Positions 20,966 to 28,477 of a DNA stretch of 64,000 bases are shown piece by piece. Positions within the stretch are counted from its first letter, which is position 1. The number at the start of each line of letters is the position of its first letter. The DNA comes from a virus. The notes beneath the pieces were generated by a model. It ran no database searches. It saw nothing but the letters and a program-made list of their open reading frames with translations, and was not told the origin of the DNA. The stretch lies in the IMG/VR virus record IMGVR_UViG_3300044613_001789, positions 1 through 64,000 of that record, one strand, 5' to 3'. The position numbers and the translations under genes were made by a program.

Positions 20966-21610
20966 ATGGCCGCAAAAAAAGAAAAATCCGTCACAGTTGA
21001 GACTATTTCGACCGCAATCGCCAAAAAGCTAGGCGCGAGCCGCGCCGAAGTGCACATGGTCGTCAAAGAAGTCTTCCCCGAGCTGTTTGCACAGCTCCAA
21101 GAAGTCGGATTAGTAAAAATCCCGCATTTCGGTAAGTTCCGCTTCAAAATTCCCATCAATTCCGGTCATCCTCGCCCTCTGATTACCTTCCGGCAGAGTC
21201 CTACATGGTCAAAATGGGCTAAAGCCACCATGAAAGACCCCAAATATAAGCCTTTCATCGAATTTATCGTCGAAAGAGATACCGCCGCCCACGATATCAT
21301 CGAAAATCGCCGTGTACGGCGGGTTGAATGGATCAAAGGCATCCGACAAGCCGCCTGGGATCGTGAGCGAGTTCGCATTGCGACCAAGCTCGGAGAAATG
21401 CTAGGGCAGACTATCGATCCGAAAACCATCCCCCAAGAGGCGTTGACGCCTCCTCGCATCCGTTACATCCGGCTGCCGGATCATCCGGTGGGGCTACGTG
21501 ACATACTAGTAGCTCACGGAGTGTTGGAGCCGCTTGATCCACCCGTCCCTGAGAATCCAGAAGACGCCAACCAGCAGAATCTCCAACCAGTTGAAAACCC
21601 TCCCGAGTAA
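20966..21610 (+). CDS. HU/IHF-family DNA-binding protein with a long C-terminal extension
   Basis: Residues 8-95 follow the HU/IHF pattern: VETISTAIAKKLGASRAEVH (first helices), LVKIPHFGKFRFKIP (the G-x-G/F-G-x-F beta turn) and LITFRQSPTWSKW (the terminal F-x-x-S-x-x-L/W strand-helix). A further 120 residues follow, basic at first and then Pro/Asn/Glu-rich. HU proteins bend and compact DNA; in a phage it may serve replication or packaging. Located just upstream of terL. About 200 bp of its 3' end are antisense to the 21411-21899 gene. Confidence 0.7.
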   Translation: MAAKKEKSVTVETISTAIAKKLGASRAEVHMVVKEVFPELFAQLQEVGLVKIPHFGKFRFKIPINSGHPRPLITFRQSPTWSKWAKATMKDPKYKPFIEFIVERDTAAHDIIENRRVRRVEWIKGIRQAAWDRERVRIATKLGEMLGQTIDPKTIPQEALTPPRIRYIRLPDHPVGLRDILVAHGVLEPLDPPVPENPEDANQQNLQPVENPPE

Positions 21611-21899
21611 CCATCCTGTCCAGTTCCTCGAAAGCCGGGAAGAACTTCACCCAGTCGGTATCCACCGACGCTACTATGTTAATCAGATCAAAGGCCAGAC
21701 GAGCACAACTACCATGCCGGTTCTCAAGCAACTGGCGAATGGCTAGCATCTCCGCTTCGCGGAGTTCAAGTCGGGTGTACTGTGTCCGCATACCGGTAAT
21801 CGGCTTACCTTCCATCTTGTTCAGAAGGGCAGTGGCCCTTCTCTCGATAGATGCCAAATACTTTTCAGTGACTTTCTGATCCGGAACGAATTTAGCCAT
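21411..21899 (-). CDS. Hypothetical protein convergent with and overlapping the HU-like gene
   Basis: The start at 21899 has GAGG nine bases upstream. The product MAKFVPDQKVTEKYLASIER is a helix-rich protein with LELREAEMLAIRQLLENR and a C-terminal GFQLVGDSAGWRLLDSQG. The last 67 codons are antisense to the HU-like gene. The protein-like quality continues into the overlap for at least 25 residues, so either the overlap is real or one 3' end is shorter through sequence error. Function unknown. Confidence 0.5.
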   Translation of the reverse strand: MAKFVPDQKVTEKYLASIERRATALLNKMEGKPITGMRTQYTRLELREAEMLAIRQLLENRHGSCARLAFDLINIVASVDTDWVKFFPAFEELDRMVTREGFQLVGDSAGWRLLDSQGRVDQAAPTLRELLVCHVAPPDDPAAGCNGCEEASTPLGGWFSDR

Positions 21900-21963
21900 T
21901 ATTATGCACCTCAAGTTAGATAAGAAAACCTTATCTTAACCAAAGTAGGGGTACTGTTCAACT
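21900..21963 (+). promoter_or_regulatory. terL promoter element and hairpin leader
   Basis: TATTATGC at 21900-21907 matches the TANNATGC element; no good -35 is seen. A hairpin AGATAAG-AAAAC-CTTATCT follows (21918-21936), then a 27-nt spacer beginning TAACCA and containing AGGGGTA and TTCAA before the ATG. Order and spacer resemble the HNH leaders. Confidence 0.45.
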
Positions 21964-23388
21964 ATGCAAATTGACTACTACAAAGAAAAGGCGGACTTGT
22001 GCCGCCAAAGCTACTTTCACTTCGTGAAAGCATTTTGGCCTTATGTCTCCACCGAGAAGCTACAAGTCAACTGGCATATTCCCTACCTTTGCGACGAAAT
22101 CCAGCGAAATACCGAGCGAATCTTCGAAGGAAAGCCGAAAGAAGCGGATTTAATCTGCAATATCAGCCCCGGAACCTCAAAATCCTCGATTTTTACGGTC
22201 CTCTATGTCCCTTGGGTATGGACCCGGATGCCGGGATTTCGGTACATCGGAACCAGCTTTGCTGAAGATTTAGCCTTCGAATTGACGGTAAAAAGCCGCC
22301 GAATCATCCAATGCCCCCTATATCAGAAGCTATTTCCGGAAATAGTCCTCAGAGAAGACCTAAATAACAAGTCCATTTGGTCAAATACCCTCGGCGGCGA
22401 CAGATACGCCGCCGGTACGGGCGGTAATATCACAGGTCGCCACGCTCACTGTATCGGCATCGATGATCCTATCGATCCAAAAGGCGGGTGGTCGAAAGCA
22501 AAGCTGCTGGAAGCAGCCAAATACGTCTCAGAAACGCTTCCTAGCCGTAAGGTAGACAAAGCCGTCTCTTGGACGTACCTAGTGATGCAGCGTATCTCGA
22601 TCATGGACCCGACCGAGGTGATGCTAACCAAGTTCCCGAACATCAAGATTATCTGCCTCCCAGGCGAAAAGACCAGTGCTATCCATCCGCCGGAGCTAGC
22701 TGCTTACTATAAGGATGACTTATTTGATCCAGTCAGGTTAAGTAGAAGTGTTCTCAACAGTATCAGGCAGGAATTAGGGGAATATGGCTACGCCGGTCAG
22801 ATCTTACAGCAACCGATACCGCCCGGAGGCGGTGCCATTAAGGTAGATAGGATCATCACCGACCATATCGCGGCACCGGCAGACCGGGATTTCAAGAAAA
22901 TCGTCCGAGCATGGGATAGGGCATACCTCACCGAAGGTGGGGATTACACGGTAGGAGTAAAGCTAGGCATCCTAGAAAACGGCCAAGTATGGATTTTAGA
23001 TATCAAACGGGGCCAATGGAGCACGGATGAACGAGAAAAGATCATCCTGCTGACGGCACATACGGACGGTAAATCCTGTAGAGTAGGCATGGAGCAAGAG
23101 CCCGGCTCCGCCGGGCAAGAAGCCGTAATCCACGCTAGCCGCCGGCTAATGGGCTTCATTGTCAACGTCGAGCGGTCATCCGCTCGCAAGGACATTCGGG
23201 CCGATTTATTTGCCACGCAAATAAATCTAGGCAATGTGCATACGGCGATACGCGGGAAGGTATGGGAAGAGTACGTCGAGGAGCTAAAACACTTCCCAGA
23301 CGGTATCCACGACGACCAAGTCGATGCCAGCTCGCTGGCTTTCCAGATCTTGACCAAGCCTACTGTACGCCTGGGCGTACTTAGATAG
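21964..23388 (+). CDS. terL: Terminase large subunit
   Basis: A 474-residue packaging motor. The ATPase Walker A-type loop is NISPGTSKSSIFTVLY (about residues 62-77), and the Walker B region is CIGIDDPIDP (about 160). The RNase H-like nuclease domain shows KIVRAWDRAYLTEGGDYTVG, MEQEPGSAGQEA and the metal-binding FPDGIHDDQVDASSLAF near the C-terminus. It cuts concatemeric DNA and pumps it into the prohead at the portal. Followed after a short convergent membrane gene by the portal gene. The start fits the leader described above. Confidence 0.95.
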   Translation: MQIDYYKEKADLCRQSYFHFVKAFWPYVSTEKLQVNWHIPYLCDEIQRNTERIFEGKPKEADLICNISPGTSKSSIFTVLYVPWVWTRMPGFRYIGTSFAEDLAFELTVKSRRIIQCPLYQKLFPEIVLREDLNNKSIWSNTLGGDRYAAGTGGNITGRHAHCIGIDDPIDPKGGWSKAKLLEAAKYVSETLPSRKVDKAVSWTYLVMQRISIMDPTEVMLTKFPNIKIICLPGEKTSAIHPPELAAYYKDDLFDPVRLSRSVLNSIRQELGEYGYAGQILQQPIPPGGGAIKVDRIITDHIAAPADRDFKKIVRAWDRAYLTEGGDYTVGVKLGILENGQVWILDIKRGQWSTDEREKIILLTAHTDGKSCRVGMEQEPGSAGQEAVIHASRRLMGFIVNVERSSARKDIRADLFATQINLGNVHTAIRGKVWEEYVEELKHFPDGIHDDQVDASSLAFQILTKPTVRLGVLR

Positions 23389-23596
23389 GGTCTTCGGGAG
23401 GCGACAACAACGTCGTTATGATGGCTCCGGCAGCTACCGTAGCCAGTATCGGCCAAGTCAGAGCCATGCAGGCGGCAACCGTATGCCGCACGGCGGCATT
23501 CACCCACGGCTCTCTGCCGGTGACATTAAGCACTCGCTCCAGCCTCAAGTACAGGAATACAACCCCGACCGCGTAAACAAAACCAAGTATAAGCAT
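23381..23596 (-). CDS. Small two-span membrane protein
   Basis: The ATG at 23596 has AAAGGA eight bases upstream and a promoter whose start would leave a leader of about 15 nt. The 71-aa product has two hydrophobic segments (LGFVYAVGVVFLYL and LTWPILATVAAGAIITTLL) separated by a charged loop. It sits alone, antisense, between terL and portal and overlaps terL by 8 bp. Role unknown; it might be a holin-like or superinfection-related membrane protein. Confidence 0.65.
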   Translation of the reverse strand: MLILGFVYAVGVVFLYLRLERVLNVTGREPWVNAAVRHTVAACMALTWPILATVAAGAIITTLLSPPEDPI

Positions 23597-23617
23597 AGTG
23601 TAATCCTTTCTGCCTAC

Positions 23618-23646
23618 ACTATAGCACAGTCGAGGCACCTTGGTAA
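23618..23646 (-). promoter_or_regulatory. Leftward promoter of the small membrane gene
   Basis: On the minus strand TTACCA (23646-23641), 17-bp spacer, TATAGT (23623-23618). Predicted start near 23612, 15 nt before the ATG. Confidence 0.6.
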
Positions 23647-23654
23647 CGGAAAAA

Positions 23655-23685
23655 TTGCACATTAACCCTTGTTCTGTTACAATGC
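23655..23685 (+). promoter_or_regulatory. Portal promoter
   Basis: TTGCAC (23655-23660), 17-bp spacer, TACAAT (23678-23683) followed by GC. It directs rightward transcription into the portal-capsid block, with a leader of about 28 nt. Confidence 0.55.
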
Positions 23686-23717
23686 AGAATCAGAGTTCCT
23701 AATCCAAGGCAGCCGCA

Positions 23718-25211
23718 ATGACACCGACTTTCCAATTCTTAACGAATCTATACGACCGTGCATTGGCAGGCATTCCCGTCATGGACGGGATTGACGGCAC
23801 TCGGGATCTAGATAAAGAGTGTGGCTACCAGAACTTCATCAATGACAACGATTACGTGCGTATGTTTCGGAGAGGCGATGTCGCCTCCCGTGTTGTGACG
23901 CTAGAACCAGACGAATGCTGGCAACAATACCCCAAGATATACGAGACGGAAGAGGAACGAGATACCGAGTTCGAAAAGGCGGTAGACCGCCTAGAAGCCA
24001 AAACCCGGTTTTTCTCCTATCTTCACCGTTTAGACCGCATTAGCGGCATTCTCCGCTACGGCGTGATGCTCATCGGCATGGACGATGGAGCATCTCTGGA
24101 AATACCGGCACCCGGCTACGACGAGCATAAAATGCTCGACGGTCCTGGCACCGACACAAATATTATCTACTACCGAGTCTTCACAGAGGCTTCCGTCAGC
24201 GTATTGGAGTGGGAGACAGATCCTACCAATCCACGGTTCAATCATCCTCTGTATTACAACCTGAACTTCAACGAAGTTACCAATTCTAGCAACACGTCGT
24301 ACACGACGGAGAGAGTCCACTGGTCCCGTATCCTCCATGCCGCAGACAATTTAATTGAGTCTGAAATCCTCGGCCAGCCGAGAATGGAGAATGTCTGGAA
24401 CCGGTTGATGGACTTACGCAAAGTCGTCGGAGGTTCCGGCGAGATGTTCTGGAAGGGCGGGTTCCCTGGACTATCCTTCGAAGTCGATCCAAAGCACGGT
24501 GAATTCTCCACCGAAGAGCGAGACGCTCTACGCGAAGACGTGAAGATGTATGCAGAGGGACTCCAGCGATACATCACTATGGTCGGAGTATCGGTCAAGT
24601 CAATTGCTCCGCAAATTGCGGACCCTACGAGCCACACTGACAATCTTCTAAAACTGATCGCCATGACTAAGGCGATCCCTATGCAGACTTTCATGGGCTC
24701 CCAGCAAGGGCAGCTAGATAGTCCGCAAGATACGATTACATGGCGTGAGCGGATCATGCTCCGAAAGGAGCGATACGTCACACCATCTTTGATCCGGCCA
24801 TTCATCGACCGGCTAATCCAGATCGGTGCTTTACCTACTCCAGTACCCCAAGAAGATCAACCGTTGCCTTACATGGTCAAGTGGGAGCCGATGGCTCCTC
24901 TTAACATCATGGAACAGGCCAAGGTCGCTAAGGACTTCTCCGAAGCCTTAGCCCGGTACGCTACTGCCGGTGCCGAAGCTATTATCCCTCGCCCTGAGTT
25001 CTTAGGCAAGGTGATGGGATACTCCGGCCAACAGGTACAGGCAATAGAGTCGGCTCCGCCGACTGAGCATTCGTTGGTATTCAAGCAACTTGAGGGCATG
25101 ACCGGCTCCGCCGGTGGAAATGCCCCTAGTTCTATACCAAAGGTGCCGAAACCAGGAAATAAACGCGACCCGTCCAAAACCCCAACCAACGCCGTCCAAC
25201 GGTCGAGCTAA
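23718..25211 (+). CDS. Portal protein
   Basis: 497 residues. It has the layout of the DUF1073-type portals: an N-terminal CGYQNFINDNDYVRMFRRGD, RVVTLEPDECWQQYP, then RISGILRYGVMLIGMDDG. Further on come the stem-forming helices and QLDSPQDTITWRERIMLRKERY before a Pro-rich C-terminus. Twelve copies would form the vertex ring through which DNA enters. It lies immediately between terL and the protease/scaffold and capsid genes, as expected. Confidence 0.85.
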   Translation: MTPTFQFLTNLYDRALAGIPVMDGIDGTRDLDKECGYQNFINDNDYVRMFRRGDVASRVVTLEPDECWQQYPKIYETEEERDTEFEKAVDRLEAKTRFFSYLHRLDRISGILRYGVMLIGMDDGASLEIPAPGYDEHKMLDGPGTDTNIIYYRVFTEASVSVLEWETDPTNPRFNHPLYYNLNFNEVTNSSNTSYTTERVHWSRILHAADNLIESEILGQPRMENVWNRLMDLRKVVGGSGEMFWKGGFPGLSFEVDPKHGEFSTEERDALREDVKMYAEGLQRYITMVGVSVKSIAPQIADPTSHTDNLLKLIAMTKAIPMQTFMGSQQGQLDSPQDTITWRERIMLRKERYVTPSLIRPFIDRLIQIGALPTPVPQEDQPLPYMVKWEPMAPLNIMEQAKVAKDFSEALARYATAGAEAIIPRPEFLGKVMGYSGQQVQAIESAPPTEHSLVFKQLEGMTGSAGGNAPSSIPKVPKPGNKRDPSKTPTNAVQRSS

Positions 25212-25215
25212 TAAA

Positions 25216-25566
25216 ATGAAAGACTTCAACACACTAGCCGCATTATCAATGGCAGCCGCTCTCCGTCAAGGGGATCGTAGGGAGGCTTTAGCCTCCGCGT
25301 TGGACATCACCGATGACCTCGATGTGGTGAATTCAGGTATTGAGCCTGGGAAAAAGTACAATGATACTGAATTAGCTGACCTTATCGAGTCGCACATGCG
25401 ACAAATCGAGAAGGGCAACGCCAATATGAATTGGGCACTCTATATCCCCACCGTCGTCGGTGCTGTAGCTGCCTGGGTAGAAGATATCGCCACTGGAGAA
25501 TCTGATGGAAAAGCTGATAGCCAACCTTTCGAACAAAGTTCAAGAGAAGACTCTTCAGGGTCGTAG
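25216..25566 (+). CDS. Hypothetical protein between portal and protease genes
   Basis: Starts at ATG 25216, four bases after the portal stop. The 116-aa product has an N-terminal helix (MKDFNTLAALSMAAALRQGD), an acidic middle and one hydrophobic segment (YIPTVVGAVAAWVEDIA). The last 62 bp overlap the next gene in another frame. Possibly a scaffolding or morphogenesis accessory; no family recognised. Confidence 0.55.
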   Translation: MKDFNTLAALSMAAALRQGDRREALASALDITDDLDVVNSGIEPGKKYNDTELADLIESHMRQIEKGNANMNWALYIPTVVGAVAAWVEDIATGESDGKADSQPFEQSSREDSSGS

Positions 25567-26731
25567 CTACCTCGTAGCTCCGGTTTCGATGTTGGTTGAA
25601 GGCGTTTGGCCCGGCTCCGCCGGGCCTGTGCTTTATGAAGAAAAAGACATCACCGCCTCTATTTCTGCTTGGAATGCTCGTCCAATTACCATCGGACACC
25701 CTGAAGATAATTCAGGTAACAAGGTTTCCGGATGCACGCCCGAGATGCTGGATAGTCGATCTATCGGCATGGTACTTAATACTAAGTACAACCGGAAGAC
25801 CAAAAAGCTACAAGCCGAGGCTTGGTTCGATGCCGAAAGACTCAGCAAGGTCAAAGGGGCCGAAATAGTGCATTCTGCACTCTTGGCCAATACTAAGCTC
25901 GAAGTCAGCACCGGATTGTTTGTAGAAGCTCTCATGGCCAACGGCAACTACAACGGTAAAGATTACATCGCCAAGGCAACGGCTTTCAAGCCAGATCATC
26001 TAGCGATCATTCTTGAAGGTGAAGGGGCTTGTTCTCTCAAAGACGGAGCCGGGCTACTGGTCAACAAGTCGGCCAAGCCGACTAGAGCAGACGAAGTGCC
26101 TGTTTTGATTGCGAATGCAGTGAATGCCGCTTACGACAAATACGATCCTACCGGCGATTCTACTTGGGCGTATGCCCAAGATATCGACCAGAATTCTGTC
26201 ATTTTCTCGATGGTAGCCAATGGGCAGACAGAATACTTCAAACAAAATTATGAAATTGAAAATGAATCAGTTAAACTAATAGGAGAAAAGGTCAAGGTGA
26301 CCCGCAAGGTATCCTATTCCGTTCAGAACCAAAAAGAGAAGATGGAAACACAAGAAACCCCAGCCGCTCCAGCGGCACCTGTCGCAGAAGCCAAGCCGGT
26401 GAAGCTAGTGTGCAATTCGGTTGCAGAGCTACTTGAACATGCCGCACCTTCCGTTAAGAACCAAATCGATGATGCAATGGCAGTAGTCGCGAAGAGTCGC
26501 GAAGAACTGATTAACAAGATCATCGCTAACAGCAAGGACACTTTCACTTCCGACGAACTCGCATCTTTGCCTACAGCACAGTTGCAAAAGTTCGCAAGTG
26601 TTATCAGTTCTGCTGTAGCTCCAGCCGCTCCTGCTAAAGCACCTGTCTATGCAGGTGAAGCATTCGTCGGCAACCAAGCTGCTCCGGCCAAGGTCGAAGT
26701 AAGCCCCCTTGTTCCACTCTCCACATTCTAA
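25505..26731 (+). CDS. DUF2213-type prohead protease/scaffold fusion
   Basis: 408 residues. The N-terminal domain has the DUF2213 pattern: GRSYLVAPVSMLVEGVWPG, then ISAWNARPITIGHPED and LQAEAWFDAERLS, with STGLFVEA. This group is usually the capsid maturation protease. The C-terminal third is helical and Ala/Lys/Glu-rich, typical of a fused scaffold (APAAPVAEAKP, SREELINKIIANSKDTF). It lies just before the decoration and capsid genes. The nuclear start is needed for the first conserved strand, so the overlap with the upstream gene is accepted. Confidence 0.75.
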   Translation: MEKLIANLSNKVQEKTLQGRSYLVAPVSMLVEGVWPGSAGPVLYEEKDITASISAWNARPITIGHPEDNSGNKVSGCTPEMLDSRSIGMVLNTKYNRKTKKLQAEAWFDAERLSKVKGAEIVHSALLANTKLEVSTGLFVEALMANGNYNGKDYIAKATAFKPDHLAIILEGEGACSLKDGAGLLVNKSAKPTRADEVPVLIANAVNAAYDKYDPTGDSTWAYAQDIDQNSVIFSMVANGQTEYFKQNYEIENESVKLIGEKVKVTRKVSYSVQNQKEKMETQETPAAPAAPVAEAKPVKLVCNSVAELLEHAAPSVKNQIDDAMAVVAKSREELINKIIANSKDTFTSDELASLPTAQLQKFASVISSAVAPAAPAKAPVYAGEAFVGNQAAPAKVEVSPLVPLSTF

Positions 26732-26761
26732 TTTCCAGAACCAGAGGAATTTGATACTACT

Positions 26762-27226
26762 ATGGCATTAGCAGCAGCAAACACAATTTTGAAGGATTCG
26801 TTCGGTCTGGATGTTCCTGACGTAGAACGACCTATCAGCGCCGGAACGACAACCGCTCCGCTCAAGCCGGGCAATCTTGTCCGAGTTTTGTCGAGCGGTT
26901 CGTATGATCTCCAAAACACAGCAATCGGCCAAGCGGCTACGATTTTGTTGTGCGAAGACAAGTTCCAAGGCGATCATACAACCGGCGGCGGCGTAGACAA
27001 GATTTACGCATCTGGAGCACGAGCAAGAGCAGTGCATCCAATGCCCGGTATGCTCGGTTACGTCCGAGTCCCTACATCCCAGACTTTGGTCGTAGGCGAT
27101 GAAATGATGTACAACAACGCAGGTCAGTTGGTCAAAGCCAGCGGTTCTCCGTTGAAGATCGTTGCTATCTCCGAAGAAGCGATCACAACCACAGCCGAAG
27201 ACCTCGTACTCGTTCGCTTCGCGTAA
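26762..27226 (+). CDS. Putative head decoration/structural protein
   Basis: A 154-residue protein directly upstream of the capsid gene. The central GDHTTGGGVDKIYASG and RVPTSQTLVVGDEMMYNNAG with the closing LVLVRFA indicate a beta-barrel rich in turns, like head decoration proteins encoded in this position. Function by position and fold impression only. Confidence 0.6.
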   Translation: MALAAANTILKDSFGLDVPDVERPISAGTTTAPLKPGNLVRVLSSGSYDLQNTAIGQAATILLCEDKFQGDHTTGGGVDKIYASGARARAVHPMPGMLGYVRVPTSQTLVVGDEMMYNNAGQLVKASGSPLKIVAISEEAITTTAEDLVLVRFA

Positions 27227-27259
27227 CCCACAATCAAGAAAGAACCAAAAACAAGAATC

Positions 27260-28381
27260 ATGGAAACACAAGTTCAAGTTGATAGCGGATTCTCGGCAAC
27301 GGACAACGGCTTGATTGCCAACGGTTCCGTCGCCCAGAGACTCCTTTCCACTGGCGGTAACTACGACTCCCTTCGACCATACGTTGGCGAAGACGGAAAG
27401 TCGTATATTTCCGTGCATAACGGAAAATACGACAGCAACGGCAAGCCGTTGTACGAAGCAAAGTTCATCGGTAATGCCGGTGCGGTTCTTTCGAAGAACG
27501 AATGGCAATACCTAGATGCCGCCGTTGTTCGCGTAGCGAAGCCTCGGTTGCAGTTGGTAAACTCTATGCGTGCCGCTGGGATGACTGAATCTTTCGCGAA
27601 CGCATACAACTTCGGCGTATATCAATACGAACGAGTTAGCGATATCGACGATGCGTCGGTTTCGATGAGTCCGAAGAGTCGTTCGACGATTGATCGTCCT
27701 ACGACCGACATCGTCAACTTGCCTTTGCCGATTGTTCACAAGGAATTGTCCTTTGAAGCTCGCGAATTGGCTATCAGCCGAAATCGCGGTCAAGCGATCA
27801 GCACAACCACTTTGGAAATGGCTTCCGAGCGAGTTGCTGAAACCATCGAGAAGATGGCTTTAGGAACTTGGGGCACATACGCATACGGTGGCGGAACTCT
27901 CTACGGTTTGACGAACTTCCCAGGTCGTCAAACAGGAGCGTTCTTGAACCCAACAGTTGGTGGATGGACTCCTCAGATGTTGTACAACAGCGTCATCGAG
28001 ATGGTTAAGAAGCAACAGGATCAAAACCAGTTCGGTACATACGATTTGTACTTCAGCACCGGTTTGATGCAGTACATGCTTCGCGATTACTCTGCCAACT
28101 ACTCCGGAAGCAACTTGCAGAACAAGATCGCCGAACTTTCGGTTATCAACAGTGTTCAACAACTTGACTACCTTACCGGAAACCAGTTGGTTTTGGTTCG
28201 CCGAAGCCCACAAACTGCTTCGATCCTCGTCGGAATGGACATGCGATTGGTTCAGTGGAACACCGATGGCGGCGAGACACTCAACATGCGGTTGATGGCT
28301 TTGATGGTTCCTTTGATTCGTCAAGACAAGAATTCGCAATCAGGTATCGTTCACTACACCGGCAACGCAACTACTGCCTAA
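27260..28381 (+). CDS. Major capsid protein
   Basis: 373 residues. The order SVAQRLLSTGGNYDSLRPYV, KNEWQYLDAAVVRVA, IVNLPLPIVHKELSFEAREL, LYGLTNFPGR and the C-terminal VQWNTDGGETLNMRLMAL is that of a common HK97-fold capsid group. It follows the protease and decoration genes and is followed by a strong terminator, as usual for the most abundant virion protein. No separate cleavage site can be read from the sequence. Confidence 0.85.
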   Translation: METQVQVDSGFSATDNGLIANGSVAQRLLSTGGNYDSLRPYVGEDGKSYISVHNGKYDSNGKPLYEAKFIGNAGAVLSKNEWQYLDAAVVRVAKPRLQLVNSMRAAGMTESFANAYNFGVYQYERVSDIDDASVSMSPKSRSTIDRPTTDIVNLPLPIVHKELSFEARELAISRNRGQAISTTTLEMASERVAETIEKMALGTWGTYAYGGGTLYGLTNFPGRQTGAFLNPTVGGWTPQMLYNSVIEMVKKQQDQNQFGTYDLYFSTGLMQYMLRDYSANYSGSNLQNKIAELSVINSVQQLDYLTGNQLVLVRRSPQTASILVGMDMRLVQWNTDGGETLNMRLMALMVPLIRQDKNSQSGIVHYTGNATTA

Positions 28382-28413
28382 GCAGTAGTTGAAAGTTGAC
28401 CAGTTTTCAATCG

Positions 28414-28454
28414 AACCACTCGGTATGAGTTATAATTGTACCGAGTGGTTTTTT
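28414..28454 (+). terminator. Terminator after the capsid gene with a -10 box in its loop
   Basis: A 12-bp stem AACCACTCGGTA/TACCGAGTGGTT (28414-28425 with 28439-28450) followed by TTTTTT. The 13-nt loop contains TATAAT (28431-28436), placed to start a transcript just after the stem for the 28478 gene. No clear -35 is present, so the promoter is less sure than the terminator. Confidence 0.8.
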
Positions 28455-28477
28455 CTTACGTTTGTAGGTAATTTGCA

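Noticed and set aside
25101-25115. Insertion of a mobile palindrome (CCGGCTCCGCCGG) into terL, portal and protease genes
   Set aside because: In terL the encoded E-P-G-S-A-G is a normal conserved motif of the family, so the palindrome there arises from codon choice and not from insertion.
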